NCBI GenBank assembly: GCA_034435435.1
Contig: DAOTXN010000013.1
Location: 1 to 59,692 of the forward strand
DNA length: 59,692 nt
DNA from: DAOTXN01 sp034435435
Lineage (GTDB): Bacteria > Chloroflexota > Anaerolineae > S140-20
Direction of reading: 5' to 3'
Shown: piece by piece, positions 17,075-25,457 of the stretch
How positions within the stretch are numbered: the first letter of the stretch is position 1
Layout of the letters: each line of letters starts with the position of its first letter
Made by a program: the position numbers and the translations under genes
Notes under the pieces: model-generated
What the model saw: the letters and a program-made list of their open reading frames with translations, nothing else
Database searches by the model: none
Told to the model about the DNA's origin: nothing

Positions 17075-17488
17075 CTATAGTTTGTCTGGCGGGGGAATCT
17101 GATGCCCGCGCCACTGCAACAGAGCCGCGGCGTGGACTTTGAGCAGCATTTGCCGGTCCAGGTCGGTACCGAGTCGGGTCAGTTCTTGCCGCTCCTGCAC
17201 TGAGAGAGTCCGGTTGGCATTTTTGTCGAGCAACGCCTGGTAACGGTCCATCAGGGCAGGATCGGTGTGGGTGCGGGCAATACGCCACAGGGAGGCATCG
17301 TCCAGCCGGTCCAGGGCCGCCAGGTCGGCCTGAAATTCGGCCGGCGCGGTCTGCCAGGCAGGCGGACTGCCAACTTGCAAGGCGCGCAGCGCAATGGCTT
17401 CAAAAGACTGCCGAGTGGCCTGGGCCGTTTGTTGTAGCCGCAGATATAGATTTTCCGGTAGTTGCATGGTGACGGTTCTCAAGCTCAT
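17075..17488 (-). CDS. Small ribbon-helix-helix-like protein, partner of the HNH relic
   Basis: 137 residues, ATG 17488. The N-terminus MQLPENLYLRLQQTAQATRQ then SFEAIALRAL resembles a ribbon-helix-helix or antitoxin-like DNA-binding segment. The rest is helical and charged, and ends QIPPPDKL. No catalytic motif is seen. Its own promoter candidate lies at 17562-17590. It is the only intact minus-strand gene within the plus-strand methyltransferase array, which suggests an accessory insertion. The partner HNH gene immediately downstream is truncated. Confidence 0.7.
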   Translation of the reverse strand: MSLRTVTMQLPENLYLRLQQTAQATRQSFEAIALRALQVGSPPAWQTAPAEFQADLAALDRLDDASLWRIARTHTDPALMDRYQALLDKNANRTLSVQERQELTRLGTDLDRQMLLKVHAAALLQWRGHQIPPPDKL

Positions 17489-17561
17489 CGCATTTATTCC
17501 TTATCCTGCAGCAACTCTTTACCATTTATGTCTGGGCAAACGATGGAATGAGATCGAGGAC

Positions 17562-17590
17562 ATTATACTCCGAGTTGCCTAGGAGGGCAA
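17562..17590 (-). promoter_or_regulatory. Promoter candidate for the RHH-like gene
   Basis: Reading the minus strand: TTGCCC (17590-17585), 17-base spacer, TATAAT (17567-17562). Correct spacing, about 75 bases before the ATG at 17488. Confidence 0.55.
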
Positions 17591-17625
17591 TAAAACAAGA
17601 TGCTTCAGATTAGGGAGGCAGAACA

Positions 17626-19053
17626 ATGACTTTTCCCGACTTGCGTTTCAAACCCCGCCTGCGGGTGCTCAGCGACGAGCAAATCGAGCAAATCCACCTG
17701 GCGACGCTGGAGCTGCTGGAGCGCACCGGCGTGCAGGTTACCCACCCACGCGCGCTGGAGCTGCTGCACGGCGCAGGGGCCCGCGTCGTGGGGAAGCGGG
17801 CGCGCCTCCCCGCCTGGATGGTCGAGGACGCCATCCGCGCCGCGCCGCGCCGCGTCGTGCTGGGCACGCGCGACGGCACGCGCGCGGTGTTCCTGGAGGG
17901 CGACAAGGTGTGGTTCGGGCCGAGCCTGGACTGCGTGGACTATTTGGACCCACTCACCTCCGCTCGCAGCCGCTTCACCAGCGACAACTGCCGCGTCACG
18001 GCCACGGTAGCCGACGCGCTGCCCAACTTTTCGTGGGTGATGACCATCGGCATGGCCGACGATGCGCCGCCCGATCTCTCGGACCGGGTCATCGCCAAAC
18101 AAGTGCTCACCTATTGCGCCAAGCCGCTGGTCTTTTGCTGCAAAGACGTGAACAGCGTGCGCGACATCTATGCGATGTACGTGCTGGTCGCCGGGGGCGA
18201 GGAACGCTTCCGCCAGGCCCCGACGTGCGTGCATTATTCTGAACCCATCTCGCCGTTGCTGTACTATGACCCGGCGGTGGAGAAAATCCTATTCTGCGCC
18301 GAAAAAGGCATCCCGCTGATCAACTATCCGGCCCCGCAGGGCGGCAGCACCGCCCCGGCCACCTTTGCCGGCGAAATCGTGCAGGGCAGCGCCGAGTCGC
18401 TCAGCGGGCTGGTGCTGGCCCAACTGGCGCGGCCGGGCGCGCCGTTCATCTATGGCGCGTTCGCCACGATTATGGACATGAAGACCACCGTCTTTTCCTA
18501 CGGCGCGCCCGAGATGAGCCTGATGGTCGCGGCGCTGGCCCAGATGGCCCAATACTATCGGCTACCCTTTTTTGGCACGGCCGGCTGCTCCGACGCCAAA
18601 TTCCCCGACGCGCAGGCCGCCGCCGAAGCCGCTTTTTCCTGTTTCAGCTCGGCCCTCAGCGGCGCCAACCTGGTGCACGATTCGGGCTGGCTGGACCACG
18701 GCTCGCTGGCCTCGCCGGCCTACATGGTGCTGGTCAACGAGGTGCTGGACATGGTCAACGCCTACATGCGCGGCGCGCCGGTGAACGACGAGACGCTGGC
18801 GCTGGACATGATGGACCGGGTCGGACCGGGCGGGCACTATTTGCACGAGGAGCACACGCTCAAGCACTTTCGCGCCGTGTGGTACTCGAAATTGTTCGAC
18901 CGCTCGATTTACGCCCAATGGCTCGAGCGCGGCGCGAAAACGTTCGACGAGCGCCTGCGCGAACGAACCGAGAAAGCGATGGCCCACCAACCCGCCCCCC
19001 TGCCCGACGCGGCGCTCAAAGAGCTGGAACAGATGGCGCGACATTGGAAATAG
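17626..19053 (+). CDS. MttB-superfamily corrinoid methyltransferase (group A)
   Basis: 475 residues, ATG 17626 after GGGAGGCAGAAC. Non-pyrrolysine MttB-type enzyme. The central motif is AGCSDAKFPDAQAAAEA, with a Pro where the other group A copies have Leu or Thr-Phe. The second motif is GANLVHDSGWLDHG, with HDSGW replacing HDVGY. These changes at the active-site blocks suggest a substrate different from its neighbours (inference). It precedes a corrinoid-activator gene across a 98-base repeat. Confidence 0.9.
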   Translation: MTFPDLRFKPRLRVLSDEQIEQIHLATLELLERTGVQVTHPRALELLHGAGARVVGKRARLPAWMVEDAIRAAPRRVVLGTRDGTRAVFLEGDKVWFGPSLDCVDYLDPLTSARSRFTSDNCRVTATVADALPNFSWVMTIGMADDAPPDLSDRVIAKQVLTYCAKPLVFCCKDVNSVRDIYAMYVLVAGGEERFRQAPTCVHYSEPISPLLYYDPAVEKILFCAEKGIPLINYPAPQGGSTAPATFAGEIVQGSAESLSGLVLAQLARPGAPFIYGAFATIMDMKTTVFSYGAPEMSLMVAALAQMAQYYRLPFFGTAGCSDAKFPDAQAAAEAAFSCFSSALSGANLVHDSGWLDHGSLASPAYMVLVNEVLDMVNAYMRGAPVNDETLALDMMDRVGPGGHYLHEEHTLKHFRAVWYSKLFDRSIYAQWLERGAKTFDERLRERTEKAMAHQPAPLPDAALKELEQMARHWK

Positions 19054-19057
19054 GTCT

Positions 19058-19137
19058 TTACCACCAGGACACGAAGGACAAAAAGCAGACCTTTCCTTTG
19101 TGTGCTTGGTGTTTTGGCGCCTTTGTGGTAGAAGGTT
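19058..19137 (+). repeat. CCACCAAGACAC...TTTGTGGT palindrome
   Basis: ACCACCAGGACACGAAGGAC on the left and TTGGCGCCTTTGTGGTAG on the right form a long imperfect inverted repeat. A second copy lies at 26829-26907. Confidence 0.75.
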
Positions 19138-19151
19138 AGACGGAGAATCGG

Positions 19152-20762
19152 ATGTCTCAAGTCACAGTCAGTTATGGCGAGGATGTGCGCACGGCCACGG
19201 TAGCACAAGACATGCTGCTGGGCGACGCGGTGATGTCCACCGGGCTGTCGCTGGAGCAACCCTGCGCGGGCAAAGGGACCTGCCTCAAGTGCAAGGTGAT
19301 GGCCGAGGGCGCGCTCAATCCACTGGACAGGCTCGAAATCGAGGGCCTGTCGCAGGCCGAGCGAGCGGCCAACTATCGGCTGGCCTGCCGGGCGCGCGTC
19401 CAGGGCGACGCCGCCGTCACGCTGGCCCCCATCGTGGTCTATTCCAACAAAATCTTCAAAGCCTGCAACGACCACAAACGCCCCGGCGCGCCGCTGGGAT
19501 TGGCTATAGACCTCGGCAGCACCACCGTGGCGGCCTTTGTCACGGCGCTGGACACGGGGCGGGTGTGCGCAGGCGCGGCGGCGCTGAACCAGCAAATCGC
19601 TTACGGGGCCGACGTCATCTCGCGGCTGGCGGCGGCCCAGCGCGGCAGCGAGCACGCCGAGCGCCTGTCCGTGCTGGCGCTCTCGTCCATCGTGCAGGCT
19701 ATAGACGCGCTCAAGCTGTCGCGCAGCGCCCGCGAACGCATCCAAAAAGTGACCATCGTCGGCAACTGCGCCATGCACCATCTGCTGCTGCGCCAGCCGG
19801 TGGACACGCTGGCCGAAATCCCCTTCCAGCCGCACACCACCGCCGCCGTGCGCCGGGCGGATGGATGGTTCGGCGACACTTTTCCACCCGGCGTCGAAAT
19901 CGCCGTCCTGCCGCTCATCGGCGGGTTCGTCGGCTCGGACGCGCTGGCCTGTCTGGCCTACTATGGCTTTGACCGCGCCCCTGGCCCCATGGCCGCCATC
20001 GACCTGGGCACCAACGGCGAGGTCATGCTGACCGACGGCGAGCGTATCCTGGTGGCCTCCACCGCGGCCGGGCCGGCCTTTGAGGGCGTGAACATCTCGT
20101 GCGGCACGCGGGCGGTGGACGGGGCCATCGTGGGCGTGCGGGCCAACCCTGCGGACGGGACGCTGAGCCTGAGCACCATCGGCGACCAGCCGCCCGTGGG
20201 CCTGACCGGGTCGGGGTTGCTGGAGCTGGTGTGCGAGCTGCGCCGCTGCGGGGTCATCCAGCGCAGCGGGCGTTTTGCGCCTGACCATCCGGTTTTCGGC
20301 TCGCGCATCAGCCGGGGCGAGCACGACGTGCTGCGTTTCCTCATCACCGACGCCGGAGTGGACCAGACGGAGGCCGGCGGGCGGGTCTCGCTGTACCTGA
20401 CCCAGCACGACGTGCGTGAGCTGCAAAAGGCCAAGGCCGCCATCCGCGCCGCCGCCGAGATTCTGCTGGCGCAGCTCGGCCTGCAGGCCTCCGACTTGCA
20501 GCGCATGGTCCTCACCGGCTCTTTCGGCAGTCAGTTGAGCGTGGACGCCGTGTTGGGCCTGGGAATGATGCCGCCGGTCAGCCGGGACGTGGTCGAAACG
20601 TCGGCCAACGGCGCGGGCCTGGGCGCGGCGCTGTTTTTGGACGACGCCGAGTTCGAGCGAGGCGAGCGCATCGCCGCGCGGGCCGAGCAGGTGGACCTGG
20701 ACCTGGACGCGGATTTCAACCTGCGCTACGTCGGGGCGATGGAATTGGTCAGCGGCGACTGA
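19152..20762 (+). CDS. Corrinoid activation protein: 2Fe-2S ferredoxin + ASKHA (DUF4445/RACE)
   Basis: 536 residues, ATG 19152 after GGAGAATCGG. Reductive activator of corrinoid enzymes: it uses ATP and a [2Fe-2S] cluster to re-reduce inactive Co(II) to Co(I). The cluster ligands are visible as Cys38, Cys44, Cys47 and Cys79 (PCAGKGTCLKCKV ... RLACRA). ASKHA loops follow: LAIDLGSTTVAAF, AAIDLGTNGEVML and LTGSFGSQL. At 536 residues it lacks the linker segment found in the 681-residue paralogue at 47436. It probably serves the corrinoid proteins of the first cluster. Confidence 0.92.
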   Translation: MSQVTVSYGEDVRTATVAQDMLLGDAVMSTGLSLEQPCAGKGTCLKCKVMAEGALNPLDRLEIEGLSQAERAANYRLACRARVQGDAAVTLAPIVVYSNKIFKACNDHKRPGAPLGLAIDLGSTTVAAFVTALDTGRVCAGAAALNQQIAYGADVISRLAAAQRGSEHAERLSVLALSSIVQAIDALKLSRSARERIQKVTIVGNCAMHHLLLRQPVDTLAEIPFQPHTTAAVRRADGWFGDTFPPGVEIAVLPLIGGFVGSDALACLAYYGFDRAPGPMAAIDLGTNGEVMLTDGERILVASTAAGPAFEGVNISCGTRAVDGAIVGVRANPADGTLSLSTIGDQPPVGLTGSGLLELVCELRRCGVIQRSGRFAPDHPVFGSRISRGEHDVLRFLITDAGVDQTEAGGRVSLYLTQHDVRELQKAKAAIRAAAEILLAQLGLQASDLQRMVLTGSFGSQLSVDAVLGLGMMPPVSRDVVETSANGAGLGAALFLDDAEFERGERIAARAEQVDLDLDADFNLRYVGAMELVSGD

Positions 20763-20775
20763 CAACGGAGCCATT

Positions 20776-21678
20776 ATGCACAGTCAAGCCAGAGCAAAAC
20801 TATCGTCCCAGGCTATCGGTTACGTGGCGGTCTTGACCGCCTCTGCATTGTGGGGCACGTCGGGCATTTTTGTCAAGTACGTCGCCGACAGCAGCGGCGT
20901 GACCCCGCTGGCGCTGGCCTTTTGGCGCGACACGTTCACTTTTACGGTGCTGCTGACCATCGTCGGGCTGGGGCGGGCGGAGCTTTTGCGCGTGCAGCGG
21001 CGCGACCTGCGCTGGCTGGCGGCGCTGGGCGGTAGCCTGGGGGTTTTTCACGTGTTTTGGAACTGGGGCGTGTCGCTCAACGGCGCGGCGGTGGCGACCG
21101 TCCAGCAAGCGGCCATGCCTGCGATTGTGGCGGTGGTGGCCTGGTTGGTGTGGCGCGAAGCCCTGACCTGGGTCAAAATCCTGGCGATTGCGCTGACGTT
21201 CGTGGGCACGGTTTTTGTGTCGGGTCTGAACGTGCTCAGTCAGGCCGAGGTCACGCTGGAAGGCATGCTGGTGGGGTTGGCTATGCCCGTCACCTACGCC
21301 GCGTGGAACTTGTTCGGCAAAAGGGCGCGGGGCGATTACGGCGCGCTGACCGTGCTAACCTACGCTTTCGGCTTTGGGGCGCTGGTGTTACTGCCTTTGC
21401 AGGTTTTCACGCCCCAGCCGTGGCCGGTGCCTCCCGTCGCCTGGCTGTACTTTGGCGGGCTGATCGGCCTCTCGACCACGCTGGCTTTTTCGATCTACAC
21501 GTTTGGCCTGGGATACCTGCCGGCCAGCGTGGCCAGCATTTTGGTGATGGCCGAGATTCCGTTCGTCGCCATCTATACCTACGTTTTGTTGAACGAGCGC
21601 CTCGCACCCGACCAGATTATCGGCGCGCTGCTGGTTGTGGGGGGGGTGCTGCTGCTCACACCGCGTGAGAACCATTAG
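20776..21678 (+). CDS. EamA/DMT-family membrane transporter
   Basis: 300 residues, ATG 20776 after CGGAGCC, 13 bases after the activator gene. Ten hydrophobic segments in two EamA repeats (about 15-150 and 160-295). Typical blocks are LTASALWGTSGIFVKYV and the second-repeat end LAPDQIIGALLVVGGVLLL. DMT-family proteins export or exchange small metabolites. Placed in the methyltransferase array, it could export a demethylated product or import a substrate (inference). Unrelated in position to the other DMT gene at 29327. Confidence 0.87.
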   Translation: MHSQARAKLSSQAIGYVAVLTASALWGTSGIFVKYVADSSGVTPLALAFWRDTFTFTVLLTIVGLGRAELLRVQRRDLRWLAALGGSLGVFHVFWNWGVSLNGAAVATVQQAAMPAIVAVVAWLVWREALTWVKILAIALTFVGTVFVSGLNVLSQAEVTLEGMLVGLAMPVTYAAWNLFGKRARGDYGALTVLTYAFGFGALVLLPLQVFTPQPWPVPPVAWLYFGGLIGLSTTLAFSIYTFGLGYLPASVASILVMAEIPFVAIYTYVLLNERLAPDQIIGALLVVGGVLLLTPRENH

Positions 21679-21823
21679 CCCTGTTATCCGTCCTGGACGT
21701 ACAAGGGCGGCCACAGGGGTGTTGATATTCACGCGCATCCGTGCATCAAATCACCAAGTTTGGTACAATGCGTTGAAGCCTGTTGGCGAGCACGGCTCCT
21801 ATGCCTGTTAGAAAGGACAAAGT

Positions 21824-23875
21824 ATGATGATTGCCCTGGGCATTGACACCGGCGGGACGTACACCGACGCGGTTTTGGTGGACCACGAGAGCGGCGCAGT
21901 GTTGGCCGGAGCCAAAGCCCTGACTACCCGGCGCGACCTGTCCATCGGCATCGGCGAGGCCGTGCGGGCGGCGCTGAATGAGAACGGCGGCGCGCTCTGG
22001 CCGGCCGACGTGGACCTGGTGGCGCTTTCGACCACCCTGGCGACCAATGCCATCGTCGAGGGCCAGGGCAGCCCGGTGTGCCTGCTGCTCATCGGCTATG
22101 ACCCCGAGCTGATAAAAAAGTACGGTTTTGAGCGCGAGCTAGTCACGCCAGACGTGGTGTATATCCGCGGCGGCCACGATGGATTGGGCGACGAAGTCGA
22201 GCCGCTGGACGAGGCGGCGGCCCGCGAGGCCATTCTGACTTACAAGGACCGGGTGGAGGCTTTTGCCGTGTCAGGTTATTTTGGCGTGCGCAACCCGGCC
22301 CACGAGCTGCGCGTCCGCGAGCTGGCGCACGAGCTGAGCGCGGGGACCAAAGCGGTTACCTGCGGCCACGAGCTAACCACTCGCCTGAACGCTGTGCGCC
22401 GGGCCACGACGACGGCGCTCAACGCCAAGCTCATCCCGCTGCTGCACGACCTGATCGCCACGGTGCGGCGCACGCTGGACGAGCAGGGCATCCATGCGCC
22501 GCTGATGGTGGTCAAGGGCGACGGCTCGCTGGTGCGGGCCGAGTGGGCTATGCAGCGGCCCATCGAGACGATTCTGTCGGGCCCGGCGGCCAGCGTGGTC
22601 GGGGCGTGGCACTTGTCCGGTCGGGGCGACCCTTCGCCAGCTTCAGGGCGTAGCGTATGGGTGGTGGACGTGGGCGGCACGACCACCGACATTGCCATGC
22701 TCCAGGATGGCCGCCCGCGCATCAATCCCCAGGGCGCGCAGGTGGGTCAATGGCGCACGATGGTCGAGGCCGCCGACGTACACACGGTCGGGCTGGGCGG
22801 AGATAGCCAGGTGCGCGTCCAACACATCGCTTCGCACGCGGATTGGCTATCCATTGGTCCCCGGCGCGTCGTTCCGTTGTGTCTTCTCGCCAGCCAACAC
22901 CCGCAGGTCGTGCACGAGCTGGAGCGCCAACTGGTCGAGGATACTCAAAACCCCCTGGCTGGTCAATTTCTGACCGCCCATCGTAGGCCAACTTTTGAGC
23001 TGCCGGACGACGACCGCGAGCTGTTAAAGCTGTTGGCCGAAGGTCCCAGATCGCTCGTGGCGCTGTCCGACCGGCTGCGGTATAGCTTTTTACTGTCACG
23101 CCTCGTCGAGCGCCTGCGGGCGCAACGGCTCATCCTCCAGGCCGGCTTTACGCCCACCGACGCGCTGCACGCGCTGGGGCAGTTCGAGCGCTGGGACAGT
23201 CGGGCGGCGCGGCTGGGAGCCGCGCTGCTGGCCGGACAGGCCGATTTGCCGGTGGAGGCATTTTGCCGGCGGGTGGTCGAGGGCGTGTCGGACCGGGTGG
23301 CGACGGAACTGGTCAGCAAGGTGTTGAGCGACGAGGCGACACTGCCCGATTGGGCCAGCGAGCCGACGGCGCGCGCGTTGCTGGCGCGGGCGCTGGACGG
23401 GTCAACAGAATCGGGGCTGGATTGTCGCCTGACGCTCAAGCGCCCGGTGGTCGCCATCGGCGCGCCGGTGGCGGCGTATATGCCGCGCACGGCGGAACGC
23501 TTGCACACCGAGCTGATCATCCCGGAGCACGCGGACGTGGCGAACGCTTTGGGCGCGGTGGCGGGCGGGGTGGTGCAGCGCATGCGCGTGCTCATCCACC
23601 CGCTAGAAGAAGACAACTCACAGTTTCGCGTCCACCTGCCCGATGGCGTGCGCGATTTCGACACGCTGACCGAGGCCGTGGCGCACGCCCAAACGGTCGC
23701 GCCGCCGAAACTGGAGGCGCTGGCCCGGCAGGCCGGGGCCGACCAGGTCGAGATCAAGCTGGTGCGTCAGGACCGCACCGCCCCGGTCAAGGGCGGCTGG
23801 GGCAGTGAGATTTATCTGGACACTGAACTAGTCTTTACCGCCGTGGGGCGGCCCAGTTTAGCCAGGGAAATGTGA
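21824..23875 (+). CDS. HyuA-like hydantoinase/oxoprolinase family ASKHA protein, second copy
   Basis: 683 residues; ATG 21824 (or 21827) after GAAAGGACAAAG. Same architecture as the 12674 protein: GIDTGGTYTDAVLVD, LSTTLATNAIVEGQG, VDVGGTTTDIAM, a winged-helix-like insert (LLKLLAEGPRSLVALSDRL) and AGFTPTDALHALGQF. It lacks the PPPPHAGG palindrome insert. Again no HyuB partner. The HyuA genes bracket the part of the array that carries the regulator, two MttB genes and the activator. The biochemical role is unknown; ATP-dependent remodelling of a corrinoid or methyltransferase complex is one idea, cyclic-amide hydrolysis another. Confidence 0.85.
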   Translation: MMIALGIDTGGTYTDAVLVDHESGAVLAGAKALTTRRDLSIGIGEAVRAALNENGGALWPADVDLVALSTTLATNAIVEGQGSPVCLLLIGYDPELIKKYGFERELVTPDVVYIRGGHDGLGDEVEPLDEAAAREAILTYKDRVEAFAVSGYFGVRNPAHELRVRELAHELSAGTKAVTCGHELTTRLNAVRRATTTALNAKLIPLLHDLIATVRRTLDEQGIHAPLMVVKGDGSLVRAEWAMQRPIETILSGPAASVVGAWHLSGRGDPSPASGRSVWVVDVGGTTTDIAMLQDGRPRINPQGAQVGQWRTMVEAADVHTVGLGGDSQVRVQHIASHADWLSIGPRRVVPLCLLASQHPQVVHELERQLVEDTQNPLAGQFLTAHRRPTFELPDDDRELLKLLAEGPRSLVALSDRLRYSFLLSRLVERLRAQRLILQAGFTPTDALHALGQFERWDSRAARLGAALLAGQADLPVEAFCRRVVEGVSDRVATELVSKVLSDEATLPDWASEPTARALLARALDGSTESGLDCRLTLKRPVVAIGAPVAAYMPRTAERLHTELIIPEHADVANALGAVAGGVVQRMRVLIHPLEEDNSQFRVHLPDGVRDFDTLTEAVAHAQTVAPPKLEALARQAGADQVEIKLVRQDRTAPVKGGWGSEIYLDTELVFTAVGRPSLAREM

Positions 23876-23889
23876 AAGAGAGGTAAAAA

Positions 23890-24102
23890 ATGGAAGAATC
23901 GAGCCGCAGTGATATTCGACGCCTGCTCAAGAGTTTCGGTGTGCAGGCCGACGAGGCCATTATCGCGCACCTGGCGCGCTATCCGGGAACGGGCGCTTTG
24001 CGCATCCGGCTGGTGCTGGACGACCTGACAGACTATGCAGGGACGCCGCCTGCCGAGCCGCTGCATCTGGAAATCGAGGGAGAAATTCGCCGGCAGGCCT
24101 GA
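23890..24102 (+). CDS. Small hypothetical protein at the end of the methyltransferase array
   Basis: 70 residues, ATG 23890 after GAGAGGTAAAAA, 14 bases after the HyuA-like gene. Not recognised. The sequence starts MEESSRSDIRRLLKSFGVQA and is acidic and soluble with helix-rich first half and strand-rich second half (LRIRLVLDDLTDY, LHLEIEGEIRR). The good ribosome site, short gap and matching codon use support a real gene co-transcribed with hyuA-like. Confidence 0.6.
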   Translation: MEESSRSDIRRLLKSFGVQADEAIIAHLARYPGTGALRIRLVLDDLTDYAGTPPAEPLHLEIEGEIRRQA

Positions 24103-24248
24103 GCGCCGTGGAGCCGGTCGGGGGCGGTTATGCCGTGTATGGCGCGATTCACGATGGCCTGCCTCGAAAGCTCTCTAGCAGCCTGTCAAAGAGACGTAAT
24201 TTAGCCCCTTGTGGGCGTCCAAAATGGGCGCAAAACGAGCAAAAAACG

Positions 24249-24303
24249 GGCACACAGATGACACGGATTGAAAAGAAATCCGTGAAATCTGTGACATCCG
24301 TGG
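24249..24303 (+). repeat. CACAGATGACACGGATT/AATCCGTG palindrome
   Basis: CACAGATGACACGGATTG, short loop, AAATCCGTGAAATCTGTG then ACATCCGTGG. Related to the copies at 3869-3930 and 37074-37140. It lies in the 248-base gap before the lipoprotein gene; the remainder of that gap shows no gene. Confidence 0.7.
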
Positions 24304-24350
24304 TTAGGTCCTCCTGTGGGGGGTTTGGCCGGGTCAGGGAGTACGCACAA

Positions 24351-25457
24351 ATGAAAACCAAAATCGCTGGGATCATGTTCTTTATACTGGGCAGTGTCCT
24401 GTTATCAGCGTGCGGCAGCAAGCCCGCGCCTACTCCGACGAGCGAGAAAGCTACGGCTACTATGGAGCAGTTTGCCACTGCAACACCCTCGCCGCCCCCC
24501 CCTACTGAAACCGTCATCGCCGAACCGCCCACCGTCATCCCAAACACCACGTCCCGCACCACTGCAAAACCGACCCAGACGCCCTCCACCCTCTCAACCG
24601 ACACACCCTTTCTCATGTGCACACCACCGGCCTGTCAAGCGGGCGAGGTGTACTATTGTCCGGGCGATTGTCCCGGCGGCTGCGGCAGCGAGTGCGCCAC
24701 GCCCACGCCAACGGCGGCAGCTATCCCCGTTATCCTTTCGTTCACCGCCGACCGCACCAGTCTCGTCGAAGGGGAAAGCGTCAGTCTGAGCTGGCAAGCG
24801 AGCGGTGGAACCGAGGCGTACATCTCGTGGGTGGGAGCCAACGGACTGCTGGCCGGCGCGCCCGGCCCGCTCGACCCGCACAGCGGCGCGGTGACGGTCG
24901 AACCTACCGGCGACGGGGACTTGTGGCTGACGGTGTACAACGAGGCTGGATCCGCCGAGGTTCATCTCCAACTGGACATCCTATGCGCTTACACCTGGGC
25001 GCCCGCCCTGGTCGAAAACCCGCCCTATGGGCAATGTCCAGGACCGGCTACCCTGGGCGCGGCGGCCCAACAACCCTTCGAGGGCGGATTTATGCTGTGG
25101 TTCGCGCCAGACGACTTGGTTTACGTGTTCTATGACGCCGGACGGCGCGGCTCGTTCCCCACCTACAGCGTTTACCCCGACGAGTTCGTCGAGGGCGACC
25201 CTGAAAGCGACCCGACCATCGTCCCGCCTGCCGGTCTGCTCCAGCCCGTGCGCGGCTTTGGGCTGGTCTGGCGCGCGGACCCGACCGTGCGCGAGGGGCT
25301 GGGTTGGGCCACGGCCCCCGAAAGCGGCTTTGAAACCTGGCGGCAGGGCTACCAGGGGATGGGATTACACAATTCGTACATGCTGTTGCAGGGCAGCGAC
25401 GGCGCCATCTACAAATTGACGGCGATGGGCGGTGTGTGGGAGGTGTATTCTCCGTGA
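24351..25457 (+). CDS. Lipoprotein with Ig-like domain and Pro/Thr linker
   Basis: 368 residues from ATG 24351; a longer open frame upstream crosses a repeat. N-terminal lipoprotein signal MKTKIAGIMFFILGSVLLSA ending at the lipobox Cys21 (LSAC). Residues about 22-75 are a Pro/Thr/Ser linker, then a Cys-rich patch (six or more Cys: CTPPACQAGEVYYCPGDC), a predicted Ig-like beta domain (about 120-200, SFTADRTSLVEGESVSLSW) and an uncharacterised C-terminal domain. A surface-anchored protein of unknown function. It shares a 4-base GTGA overlap with the radical SAM gene, suggesting co-translation although the functions look unrelated. Confidence 0.8.
   Translation: MKTKIAGIMFFILGSVLLSACGSKPAPTPTSEKATATMEQFATATPSPPPPTETVIAEPPTVIPNTTSRTTAKPTQTPSTLSTDTPFLMCTPPACQAGEVYYCPGDCPGGCGSECATPTPTAAAIPVILSFTADRTSLVEGESVSLSWQASGGTEAYISWVGANGLLAGAPGPLDPHSGAVTVEPTGDGDLWLTVYNEAGSAEVHLQLDILCAYTWAPALVENPPYGQCPGPATLGAAAQQPFEGGFMLWFAPDDLVYVFYDAGRRGSFPTYSVYPDEFVEGDPESDPTIVPPAGLLQPVRGFGLVWRADPTVREGLGWATAPESGFETWRQGYQGMGLHNSYMLLQGSDGAIYKLTAMGGVWEVYSP

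Noticed and set aside
5253..19053. Pyrrolysine-containing MttB genes
   Set aside because: No MttB frame here contains an internal TAG; every gene is continuous.
12674..23875. Complete hydantoinase or oxoprolinase (HyuA plus HyuB)
   Set aside because: No HyuB-type gene is next to either HyuA-like gene or elsewhere in the window.
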